Below are positions 18,126-25,645 of a stretch of DNA of 64,000 nt, piece after piece. The DNA comes from Paludibacteraceae bacterium (GTDB lineage Bacteria > Bacteroidota > Bacteroidia > Bacteroidales > Paludibacteraceae), in NCBI GenBank assembly GCA_017478225.1, contig JAFVDX010000032.1:1-64000 (forward strand), given 5' to 3'. The translations under genes and the position numbers were made by a program. The stretch's first letter is position 1. Each line of letters opens with the position of its first letter. Below the pieces are notes generated by a model, which searched no databases, was not told the DNA's origin, and saw only the letters and a program-made list of their open reading frames with translations.

Positions 18126-18389
18126 TCAACGAGAAATATTTATTGGCCTCTACAAATTATACTAATCAATGCCGTTGTGCACAATGACTATATTTATGGT
18201 GCGCCATCGAAGATTGAACTTTTCTCAGATCATTTGGAGATAACATCCATCGGGCGTATTCCGCAAGGGCTTTCTTATGATGACTTTTTCAAAGGAGTAA
18301 GTTTACCACGCAATCGTGAATTGATGCGCGTATTCAGTGATGTAAAATTGGTTGAATCTCTTGGATCAGGTGTGCAATGTATTTTCTAA
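18126..18389 (+). pseudogene. Remnant of a Schlafen/RecG-like regulator (HATPase_c_4 part)
   Basis: The frame from 18126 reads L-I-N-A-V-V-H-N-D-Y, then I-E-L-F-S-D-H-L-E-I-T-S, G-R-I-P-Q-G-L, S-L-P-R-N-R-E-L, and L-V-E-S-L-G-S-G-V-Q before a stop. This is the full order of conserved blocks in the C-terminal ATPase-like domain of the AlbA_2/Schlafen group once called RecG-like helicases. The N-terminal DNA-binding half is missing, with a stop at 18123 and no promoter. The C-terminus is cut right after G-S-G-x-Q. So it is a dead fragment of a 450- to 550-residue transcription regulator or antitoxin-like gene. It lies alone between convergent operons. Confidence 0.8.
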
Positions 18390-18592
18390 AAACAACTAAC
18401 GCGCTACTGATTGATAGTGCGTTAGATTACATGCCAATATTCTATAATATCTTATAGTACTTCTATATAACAAATCTGTTATTACATGTTTTTGTTTTGG
18501 TTGCGGGCGAGGACCTGCAAGCCTACCGCGTTCCAAATGATGGCTGTAATAAAATACACCAAAATCGGTTATATATTACAAGCAAATGAAGT
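18390..18592. other. Gene-free gap with one hairpin
   Basis: The only structure I see is an 11-base stem, CTAACGCGCTA at 18396-18406 against TAGTGCGTTAG at 18415-18425 (one G-T pair), with an 8-base loop. It has no T-run. It may be the old terminator of the broken gene just upstream. No reading frame or promoter was found in the rest. Confidence 0.6.
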
Positions 18593-19456
18593 TTATTCTT
18601 TGTTTTCGCTTCTGATAACTTTATTTCTTCGCAGTGCATTGAGATATAAGTCGTTTTTCTGCTTGGTAAGAAATTCTTTTTGCCGTTTCTCAAGCAATAT
18701 ATGTTCTATTGTCTTTGCGGCATATTCTTCAGGCATAATTTCTCCTGCAAGTCGTTTGTCACTAATTTTAAGAAGATATGTGTTTATAGAGTCTTTGATT
18801 TCTATTAATTCTTTGGATTGTAGTTGTTTGCTAAAATCGTCTTGAGTTAGGGGCATTCGAATAAGAATCTTGCTTTGTGGTTGCCACTCGTCTGCAAAAA
18901 ATTCATATCCTGTTGCGTATTGATAAGAGTACTTCTCTATCAATTCTATATTCTCATCGCTCAGATCTTTCAGCCATAACATCAGCAGATTTTGTTCCGG
19001 AGCATCGTTGGGAACCACCATAAACAAACCTTTGAGCAGTGCTTCGCGAAGCGTAAACCGATCGGAGTTGGTATTGTAAAAAATAGTTATAGAATCTTTG
19101 TCTATATGTTTCGACATTCGCTGCTCTACTTGTTGTTGTTCCCATTCGTACATGTATAGTGAGCGACGATATTCATTAACTAACGATTCGATCTCTGCTT
19201 TGTTGTCGCTATGTCTGACAGCAGATTGATAAACCAATGCTTCGGTTGCCCACTGGCGGATATATTGTTCTGCTATTGCAGCGCTATCCTCTCCACTATA
19301 CCCCTGAGTTACACGCTCCAAATCAACCGCATACAACACTTCATCACCTGCCCTAACCACTGCATCGCCTAATTGATACTTTCGTATAAACTCGCAACCA
19401 CTGAACAGTAAGGATACTATCACCAATGGTAAGTATATTATTCCTTTGATATTCAT
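18593..19456 (-). CDS. SurA/PpiC-like lipoprotein without a clear isomerase domain
   Basis: 287 residues from ATG 19456. A 12-codon upstream extension is open but overlaps the pseudouridine synthase gene. The lipobox is L-F-S-G-C with Cys21. The body is helical and charged, with V-V-R-A-G-D-E-V-L-Y-A-V-D-L near the mature start. That resembles the N-terminal chaperone segment of SurA/PpiD-type proteins, in which a short strand precedes the first helix. I see no complete PpiC core (no F-G-x-H or G-D-L-G-W block). It is likely a periplasmic chaperone for outer-membrane proteins. It begins 2 bases after the preceding gene. Confidence 0.7.
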   Translation of the reverse strand: MNIKGIIYLPLVIVSLLFSGCEFIRKYQLGDAVVRAGDEVLYAVDLERVTQGYSGEDSAAIAEQYIRQWATEALVYQSAVRHSDNKAEIESLVNEYRRSLYMYEWEQQQVEQRMSKHIDKDSITIFYNTNSDRFTLREALLKGLFMVVPNDAPEQNLLMLWLKDLSDENIELIEKYSYQYATGYEFFADEWQPQSKILIRMPLTQDDFSKQLQSKELIEIKDSINTYLLKISDKRLAGEIMPEEYAAKTIEHILLEKRQKEFLTKQKNDLYLNALRRNKVIRSENKE

Positions 19457-19458
19457 AA

Positions 19459-20145
19459 CTATATTGTATATTGTTTTTCTAATGTCTCCCATAAAATGTC
19501 TTTGGGCACAGGGGCGATAATTTTTAATAGTTGTTTACTGACAGGGTGAATAAACTCTATCTGCCTTGCGTGCAATGATATGCTACCATCTTTGTTACTT
19601 CGCTTAGCGCCATATTTCAAATCGCCTTTTATTGGTAGTCCAATTGCAGATAACTGACATCTAATTTGATGATGCCTGCCCGTTTCTAATTCTATCTCTA
19701 TCAATTCGTATCTTTCGCTTTTAGCAGCCACACGATAGGTTAGTATTGCCAATTTTGCCCCATCTGTGTTGGGGTTAACAATGTATGTCTTGTTCTTCTG
19801 TTCGTTCCTAAATAAATAATTCTCTAATCTGCCTTGTTCCATTACGCGATCGTTTCGGGCAACAATTGCCCAGTATGTTTTTTTTATCGCCTTATGGTCT
19901 CTAAACATATCATTTAGTCGAGTTAGAGCCTTGGAAGTCTTTGCAAACAATACAACACCGCTGGTTGGGCGATCTAAACGATGAGGACTACCTATAAATA
20001 CATTCCCAGGTTTTTGATATTTTTCGCGAATATACTCACGCACCTTTTCTACCAAAGGAACATCGCCCGTCTTGTCGCCCTGAACAATCTCACCGGCACT
20101 CTTATTTATGGCAATTATATGATTATCTTCGTAGAGTATTGTCAT
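19459..20145 (-). CDS. RluA-family rRNA/tRNA pseudouridine synthase
   Basis: 228 residues. The catalytic motif H-R-L-D-R-P-T-S-G-V is at 55-64 with Asp58. Other family blocks are A-I-N-K-S-A-G near residue 12, K-K-T-Y-W-A and E-I-E-L-E-T-G-R-H-H-Q-I-R. There is no N-terminal S4 RNA-binding domain, so it belongs to the short RluA-like subgroup. Family enzymes isomerise uridine to pseudouridine in rRNA or tRNA. The specific target cannot be named from sequence. Confidence 0.9.
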   Translation of the reverse strand: MTILYEDNHIIAINKSAGEIVQGDKTGDVPLVEKVREYIREKYQKPGNVFIGSPHRLDRPTSGVVLFAKTSKALTRLNDMFRDHKAIKKTYWAIVARNDRVMEQGRLENYLFRNEQKNKTYIVNPNTDGAKLAILTYRVAAKSERYELIEIELETGRHHQIRCQLSAIGLPIKGDLKYGAKRSNKDGSISLHARQIEFIHPVSKQLLKIIAPVPKDILWETLEKQYTI

Positions 20146-20202
20146 TTATATCACAAAATTCAGATGTTTATGCTCTTATTTGTTTTCCAATGTAGAAGAT
20201 TA

Positions 20203-22302
20203 TCATAAACCTGCTAAAGGTTCGCGATAATTACATCCTTCTCGCCAACGGGAGCAACCATACGCTGTATTACCTCTTATGATAGTCCCTTTCCTACATA
20301 CGGGACACAACATCCCTATCTTGCTTTCCTTCACTTCTTTCACTACTTCTGTGGTCATTTGTTTGAGTTCATCCATAAACTGCTGTGCAGTCATCTCGCC
20401 TCGCTCTATCTGTCTGAGTTTATGTTCCCACAAACCGGTCAATTCGGCACTTTTCAGTAAAGGAGTATGAATGGTCCTGATTAATTCAACAGCCATCGGA
20501 GTGGCAGTCAGTGATTTGCGCTGTTTCTCAATATATCTTCGCTGAAAGAGTTTTTCTATTATCGCCGCGCGTGTAGAAGGCCTGCCTATGCCATTTTCTT
20601 TCATCGCATCCCGCAGTTCCTCATCTTCTATACTCTTTCCGGCTGTTTCCATGGCGCGTAGCAATGTGGCTTCGGTATAAGGCTTGGGTGGGGTTGTCTG
20701 ACGCTCTACTAACTGTGGAACATGTTTGCCGCTCTCACCTTTCTTGAATGAAGGCAAACTCGTTGGTTCATTTGATTCGGAATTATCTTGCTCGTCAATA
20801 TCGGCGCTATTCTCTATGCTATTTTCAAAAACCACTCTCCACCCCTTGTCTATAATTTCTTTGCCGGATGTACGGAAAATTAGCGGGTCATTGGATTGAT
20901 TGCCTTCTGCTGAAGGAAGTGTTACATGACCAATTACGGTAGTAGTTGATGTCTGACAATCAGGGTAAAACGCAGCAATAAACCTCAATGCCACCAAATT
21001 AAACACTTTTCTTTCTTGCTCTGTTAAATTATTGGGTTGCTGACCTGTAGGAATTATGGCATGGTGGTCGGTTACCTTGCTGCTGTCAAATACTTTCTTT
21101 GACTTAGGTAGTACTTTACCATGTAAAGGTGCTATCTGGTCTTTGAAATAACCCTCGATACCTCTTAATATACCCTTGCATTTAGGAAATATATCATCAC
21201 TCAAATATGTTGTATCAACACGAGGATAGGTGGTTATTTTTTTCTCATACAAAGATTGTATTAACTTCAATGTCTCATCTGCGGAAAAAGAGTATTTCTT
21301 ATTACATTCCACTTGTAGCGATGTCAAGTCAAACAATCGTGGGGCTGATTCTGCTCCTTTCTTTTTCTCCACCGAAACCACTTCAAACAATTCGTCCTTT
21401 ATCAACTCAATCAGTTTATTGCCTTCTTCCACTGATTTGATGGCGTCAATTCCTTGATTCTTGGCTTGCAACTCATCTAAGGTAGGTACTTGAATAGGCT
21501 TTTTCGACTTTTCGTTTTTTGCCTTTATTTTCTCTATCTCATCAAGCAAATCTTCATCACTTTTTCTTACGAGTGCTGAAAAAGTAACATTTCGATACTC
21601 AGTCTTCAATTCCCAATAAGTGCGTGGTACAAAATGCTCTATCTCGTGTTGCCTTTTTACAATCAGTGCCAAAGTAGGGGTTTGAACGCGCCCGATAGAC
21701 AATACTTGTCCGCCTTTTTGTTGCACTACATTTTGCTGCCCTACAGGTGAAAAATTATTGCGATAGCGAAGCGTATAAGCCCTCGTGGCATTCATACCTA
21801 ATAGCCAATCGCCAATGGCACGGCATAAGCCTGCATTGTAGAGAAGTTCATACTCTTTCTGGTCTTTTAATTGCTTAAAACCCTCTCTAATACTCTCTTC
21901 TGTTAGAGATGAAATCCATAGCCTACGAACAGGGCATTTCACTTTTGCCTTCTGCATTACCCATCGCTGAATCAATTCACCCTCTTGCCCAGCATCACCA
22001 CAATTGATAATCTCTTCGGCATTATCAAAAAGAGATTTGATAATATTAAATTGTTTCTGAACACCCTCGTTGTTGGTTACTTTTATTCCAAATCGCTGTG
22101 GAATCATCGGTAATGATGACATATTCCAACGCTTCCATTGTTCGTCGTACTCATCAGGGTCAAGCAAAGCACACAAATGACCAAATGTCCAAGTCACTTG
22201 GTATCCGTTACCTTCTAAATAACCATCATGCTTAGTGTTAGCACCTAATACAGCGGCTATCTCTCTACCTACTGATGGCTTTTCTGCTATGCAAACAATC
22301 AT
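20203..22302 (-). CDS. topB: DNA topoisomerase III
   Basis: 699 residues. The TOPRIM metal motif is G-D-A-G-Q-E-G-E (102-109), and the catalytic Tyr is in T-T-Y-P-R-V-D-T (Tyr359). A four-Cys zinc ribbon closes the protein (C-P-V-C and two later Cys). G-I-G-R-P-S-T-R-A-A-I-I-E is the family motif in the last third. Type IA topoisomerases relax and decatenate DNA by single-strand passage. An Asp/Glu/Ser-rich insert of about 35 residues near 525-560 is not part of the core. The ATG is just 4 bases after its promoter -7 box, which predicts a leaderless mRNA. Confidence 0.96.
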   Translation of the reverse strand: MIVCIAEKPSVGREIAAVLGANTKHDGYLEGNGYQVTWTFGHLCALLDPDEYDEQWKRWNMSSLPMIPQRFGIKVTNNEGVQKQFNIIKSLFDNAEEIINCGDAGQEGELIQRWVMQKAKVKCPVRRLWISSLTEESIREGFKQLKDQKEYELLYNAGLCRAIGDWLLGMNATRAYTLRYRNNFSPVGQQNVVQQKGGQVLSIGRVQTPTLALIVKRQHEIEHFVPRTYWELKTEYRNVTFSALVRKSDEDLLDEIEKIKAKNEKSKKPIQVPTLDELQAKNQGIDAIKSVEEGNKLIELIKDELFEVVSVEKKKGAESAPRLFDLTSLQVECNKKYSFSADETLKLIQSLYEKKITTYPRVDTTYLSDDIFPKCKGILRGIEGYFKDQIAPLHGKVLPKSKKVFDSSKVTDHHAIIPTGQQPNNLTEQERKVFNLVALRFIAAFYPDCQTSTTTVIGHVTLPSAEGNQSNDPLIFRTSGKEIIDKGWRVVFENSIENSADIDEQDNSESNEPTSLPSFKKGESGKHVPQLVERQTTPPKPYTEATLLRAMETAGKSIEDEELRDAMKENGIGRPSTRAAIIEKLFQRRYIEKQRKSLTATPMAVELIRTIHTPLLKSAELTGLWEHKLRQIERGEMTAQQFMDELKQMTTEVVKEVKESKIGMLCPVCRKGTIIRGNTAYGCSRWREGCNYREPLAGL

Positions 22303-22306
22303 ACCG

Positions 22307-22338
22307 CAAAGGTACGGCTTTTTCTCAAACTACACAAA
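22307..22338 (-). promoter_or_regulatory. Promoter of topB, predicted leaderless
   Basis: Minus strand: TTTG (22335-22338), 20 bases, TACCTTTG (22307-22314). Only four bases separate it from the topB ATG at 22302, so transcription should begin at or within 1-2 bases of the start codon. Confidence 0.72.
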
Positions 22339-22377
22339 CTGCTAATATCTTATCCCGCAAATACGCAACGCTATATA

Positions 22378-22409
22378 TTTGTATATGTCAACATAAAATG
22401 GTAATTTTG
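22378..22409 (+). promoter_or_regulatory. Promoter of the cytidylate-kinase-like gene
   Basis: TTTG at 22378-22381, 20 bases, TAATTTTG at 22402-22409; divergent from the topB promoter. The leader would be about 70 bases. Confidence 0.72.
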
Positions 22410-22486
22410 CAGCCGAAGAGCGGGAGTCCTATACTCGCGAAATATCTAAAGAAAATTAACTACAATATCTGTTATATCGTATTCTT

Positions 22487-23176
22487 ATGCCTCAGTCTGA
22501 TAAATTTATAATTACCATCAACCGTGAGTATGGTTGTGGAGGTCGTCAAATTGCTTTAGAATTAGGCAAACTACTTGGAGTGAAAGTGTATGACCATCAT
22601 TTTATAGAAGAACTGACAAAAGAGTTTCATCTGACAATGGAGCAGATGGATGAAATCAAATTCAAGAAACTGAATTGGTGGGATGAATTTACCAAATTTT
22701 ATGGTAGGGCTACTGCTTGGAGTTCGGCTAATTATTACGAAAACCCGGTTGAGACTGTTACTCCCAAACAGATTTATCTTGCCGAGGAGCGTATATTAAA
22801 AGCACTTGCCGATAAAGAGTCGTGTATCATTTTGGGATGTGCCGGCTTCCATATTTTTCGCGATTATGAGAATGCCATTAAGATGATGTTTATTGCTGAT
22901 ATAAATGCTCGTCGTGACCGCATTGGAAGAAAACTTAATATAAGTGATGGCATGGCTGACCAACAAATTCGTATTGCAGACGAGAAGAGAGAGAATTATG
23001 TTCAGGCTATATCTGGCAAAAGCCGATATGATGTGCATAATTATGATATTGTACTCAATGTAACCAATCTTGAGCCTGAGTCAGTTGCACAATTCCTCGC
23101 TCAAAGTATAAATCAAAAATTACAAGGAAAAGCCAACGACCAACGGAAAGCACATTTCTTTAGTCACGGTAAATAA
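22487..23176 (+). CDS. Cytidylate-kinase-like family protein
   Basis: 229 residues. It starts I-T-I-N-R-E-Y-G-C-G-G-R-Q-I-A, which is the modified P-loop of the Cytidylate_kin2 family. D-H-H-F-I follows near residue 35, and C-I-I-L-G-C-A-G-F near 110. A lid with R-R-D-R-I-G-R-K and Y-D-I-V-L-N-V at about residues 145-190 completes the kinase fold. Members are predicted nucleoside-monophosphate kinases, but most have not been tested. The gene is transcribed alone from its own promoter and ends at a strong hairpin shared with xth. Confidence 0.88.
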   Translation: MPQSDKFIITINREYGCGGRQIALELGKLLGVKVYDHHFIEELTKEFHLTMEQMDEIKFKKLNWWDEFTKFYGRATAWSSANYYENPVETVTPKQIYLAEERILKALADKESCIILGCAGFHIFRDYENAIKMMFIADINARRDRIGRKLNISDGMADQQIRIADEKRENYVQAISGKSRYDVHNYDIVLNVTNLEPESVAQFLAQSINQKLQGKANDQRKAHFFSHGK

Positions 23177-23180
23177 TATA

Positions 23181-23217
23181 TGAACCCCAATCAGACAATA
23201 TCGTCGATTGGGGTTCA
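23181..23217. terminator. Bidirectional terminator between two convergent genes
   Basis: A perfect 12-base stem (TGAACCCCAATC at 23181-23192 and its complement at 23206-23217) lies between the 22487 gene and xth, which converge. AT-rich runs flank both sides, so it can end transcription in both directions. Confidence 0.85.
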
Positions 23218-23227
23218 TCATATATAA

Positions 23228-23992
23228 TTAGTCAATTACCACCTCTACCGGGCAATGGTCGGAGTGAACAGCCTCCGTGTGTATTACGGCTCTCTTAAGT
23301 CTTTCTTTCAAAGGTTCGCTTACCCAATGATAATCTATTCGCCAACCGGCATTGCGTTCTCTGGCTCCAAACTTATATGACCACCATGTATATTGGTTGC
23401 TTTCTTTGCAAAATTCTCGGAAAGAATCAACCATGCCGCTTTCTTCTAACTTATCCATCCACTCCCTCTCTTCCGGCAGGAAACCACTCACTCCTTTTTG
23501 TCTCTCCGGATGATTGATGTCAATAGGTTTATGGCAGATGTTATAATCTCCGCATACAACTATATTCTCACGCTCTTTGCGTAATTCATTGATGTATTTG
23601 TAAAAAGCATCTAAAAAATCCATTTTAAACTCTTGCCTTATGTCGCCTGTAGTACCTGATGGAACATACACACAAACTATAGTTAAATCGCCAAAATCAG
23701 CCCTAAGCACTCGTCCTTCTCTGTCGTAAAGATTGTGATGCATACCTACTTCAACCCTATCTGGTTCGCACTTTGAGAAAATAGCGACACCACTATAACC
23801 TTTCTTTTCGGCCGAATGAATATAACTATATTTATACCCCAACTCGCTAAAAGCGATAGTATCTATTTGTTCGGGTTGGGCTTTGGTCTCCTGTACGCAG
23901 AACACATCTGCATCTACCTCTGAAAGCCAAGAGAGCAGTCCTTTGCCAAGGGCTGCTCTGATTCCGTTTAGATTATATGAAATTATTTTCAT
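23228..23992 (-). CDS. xth: Exodeoxyribonuclease III
   Basis: 254 residues. Metal ligand Glu35 sits in V-Q-E-T-K, Asp149 and Asn151 in C-G-D-Y-N-I-C, and the catalytic pair is S-D-H-C-P-V with His246. M-K-I-I-S-Y-N-L-N-G-I-R-A at the start and W-R-I-D-Y-H-W before the end confirm the ExoIII/AP-endonuclease branch. It cleaves DNA at abasic sites and trims 3' ends. The protein has no signal peptide, so it acts in the cytoplasm, unlike the proteases it follows. Its ATG overlaps the preceding protease stop as ATGA. Confidence 0.94.
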   Translation of the reverse strand: MKIISYNLNGIRAALGKGLLSWLSEVDADVFCVQETKAQPEQIDTIAFSELGYKYSYIHSAEKKGYSGVAIFSKCEPDRVEVGMHHNLYDREGRVLRADFGDLTIVCVYVPSGTTGDIRQEFKMDFLDAFYKYINELRKERENIVVCGDYNICHKPIDINHPERQKGVSGFLPEEREWMDKLEESGMVDSFREFCKESNQYTWWSYKFGARERNAGWRIDYHWVSEPLKERLKRAVIHTEAVHSDHCPVEVVID

Positions 23993-25641
23993 TTGATAGA
24001 TATTTTCTTTGTTCCTTTGGTGGTGCGAATAATATACATTCCTCGTGGCAAGTCTTTTATATCTTTTGCTTGTACTTGCCCTAATGTATTATATATCGCC
24101 AAAATTTCACCTTCTTCGTCCTCTATCTCATTGTTTTCCACTCCTACCGTCAACTGAGATATGTTTATCGTATTGCCACTCTTCACACCGCCATTCATAA
24201 ATGAAAAGTATATCACACCATCTGTCTCTGTTATCTCACTTATAGGATAACTGTCGTATGGAGTTGCATACTTATATGTAGTGCCACATGGATATAAATC
24301 AGATGCTCTACCCGTTGATGAAGATCTGCCACTTGCTTCAATCAGATCCACCCCCATATTGCTTTCTGTGTTGTTGACTGTATTGTTATACCATTTGTTG
24401 TAGGAATATTTGATTTTAGTCAGCATCATTCCGTGTCCTTTTAGCGGCTTGTCCCAGCCGGTTTTTTGGCGATTTTCTACCATATAGAACTCTACCGGAT
24501 TAGGGTCGTTACCTATACGATTACTCTCACCTGTTTCTGTTATAATACCGGCGCAATTGCATGACTGTAACTCATCCAAAACCACTTCTGCGTCAGTATT
24601 GAGAATAATAGGTGTTAGCCACCCCATGAAGAAACGCTCGTATGCCGAGTAAGCGGGAGGTGTTTTGCCGTTATTATTATATGGACCATAATCCAATATA
24701 TCCCAACTACCCAATGTATTGTGTGAAGCACCATTAGTAGCGTAAAAGTCGGGCAAGCCTAAAACATGTGAAAACTCATGGCAGAAAGTGCCTATACCGG
24801 AAAGTGATTTCGTAGTGTAATCCAATTCTGAGGAACAAGCATAGGTGTTGATTCGTTTCCCGTCAAGCAAGAGTTCTATGCCGCCTGCCACTTGTCCATG
24901 GTACTGCCACAACCAATACGAGTGAGGCCATACCGTGCTTGAACTACCACCATCAGCCTCGCCATAACCTGCATAAATGACATATACAAAATCTACTTCG
25001 CCATCATTGTCATTATCATATATGGTGAAGTCAATATCAAACATCTCATCTGCTTTTGCGCATGCATCGGCTATCATTTGTGGAGCATTTGGCTCGTCTT
25101 CACCTACATTCTTGCCATAATAAGAAGATGCATTGTCTAATGTAATAGGACCTACTACATCAAACTGAGGCTGATATTTGCCCATGGATTGGTCAATAAA
25201 ATACTGACGAGCACTACCTGTCGCGCCGTTGTTTGTGTAATTATCGCTATTATGCATCTCTATAAATTCTTCAAGAGTATTCTCCGGACGCATAGATATA
25301 TCACTAAAATTAACAAGGATAATAAGACCACGAGGAGCAATATTCAAAGGTATTGCTTTTTGAGTAATCTGGCGAGCACGGCGAAATTTACCATCCATTA
25401 TACGCTTTTCTATATCGTCTTTACTCAATTGTTCTGCCAATTCTATTCTTCCGTTCTCATTCTCTTTAACAAAAGTACCATCTTGCAAAGTCATATAGTG
25501 GAAATTCTCATCACCATGCAAATATACTATAACCTCGCTTCCATCTTCCATCACTCGCTTAATACCATCTCGCTTAGCAGGCATCGCCAACATGGCAATA
25601 CTAATGGCAGTTGCCGCAAATATTGTTATAATTCTGTTCAT
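23989..25641 (-). CDS. M6-family secreted metalloprotease with T9SS sorting domain
   Basis: 550 residues. It has a signal peptide (end near A-M-P-A-K), a propeptide-like stretch, and a peptidase M6 (immune inhibitor A type) domain. The zinc motif is C-H-E-F-S-H (His288, Glu289, His292), followed by V-L-G-L-P-D-F-Y. A D-N-D-N-D-G-E-V-D run at 209-217 looks like a calcium site. The last 70 residues carry A-I-Y-N-T-L-G-Q-V and L-P-R-G-M-Y-I-I-R, the T9SS type A sorting signal. It is a paralogue of the next gene upstream in transcription order. It should cut host or matrix proteins outside the cell. Confidence 0.92.
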   Translation of the reverse strand: MNRIITIFAATAISIAMLAMPAKRDGIKRVMEDGSEVIVYLHGDENFHYMTLQDGTFVKENENGRIELAEQLSKDDIEKRIMDGKFRRARQITQKAIPLNIAPRGLIILVNFSDISMRPENTLEEFIEMHNSDNYTNNGATGSARQYFIDQSMGKYQPQFDVVGPITLDNASSYYGKNVGEDEPNAPQMIADACAKADEMFDIDFTIYDNDNDGEVDFVYVIYAGYGEADGGSSSTVWPHSYWLWQYHGQVAGGIELLLDGKRINTYACSSELDYTTKSLSGIGTFCHEFSHVLGLPDFYATNGASHNTLGSWDILDYGPYNNNGKTPPAYSAYERFFMGWLTPIILNTDAEVVLDELQSCNCAGIITETGESNRIGNDPNPVEFYMVENRQKTGWDKPLKGHGMMLTKIKYSYNKWYNNTVNNTESNMGVDLIEASGRSSSTGRASDLYPCGTTYKYATPYDSYPISEITETDGVIYFSFMNGGVKSGNTINISQLTVGVENNEIEDEEGEILAIYNTLGQVQAKDIKDLPRGMYIIRTTKGTKKISIK

Positions 25642-25645
25642 AGTA

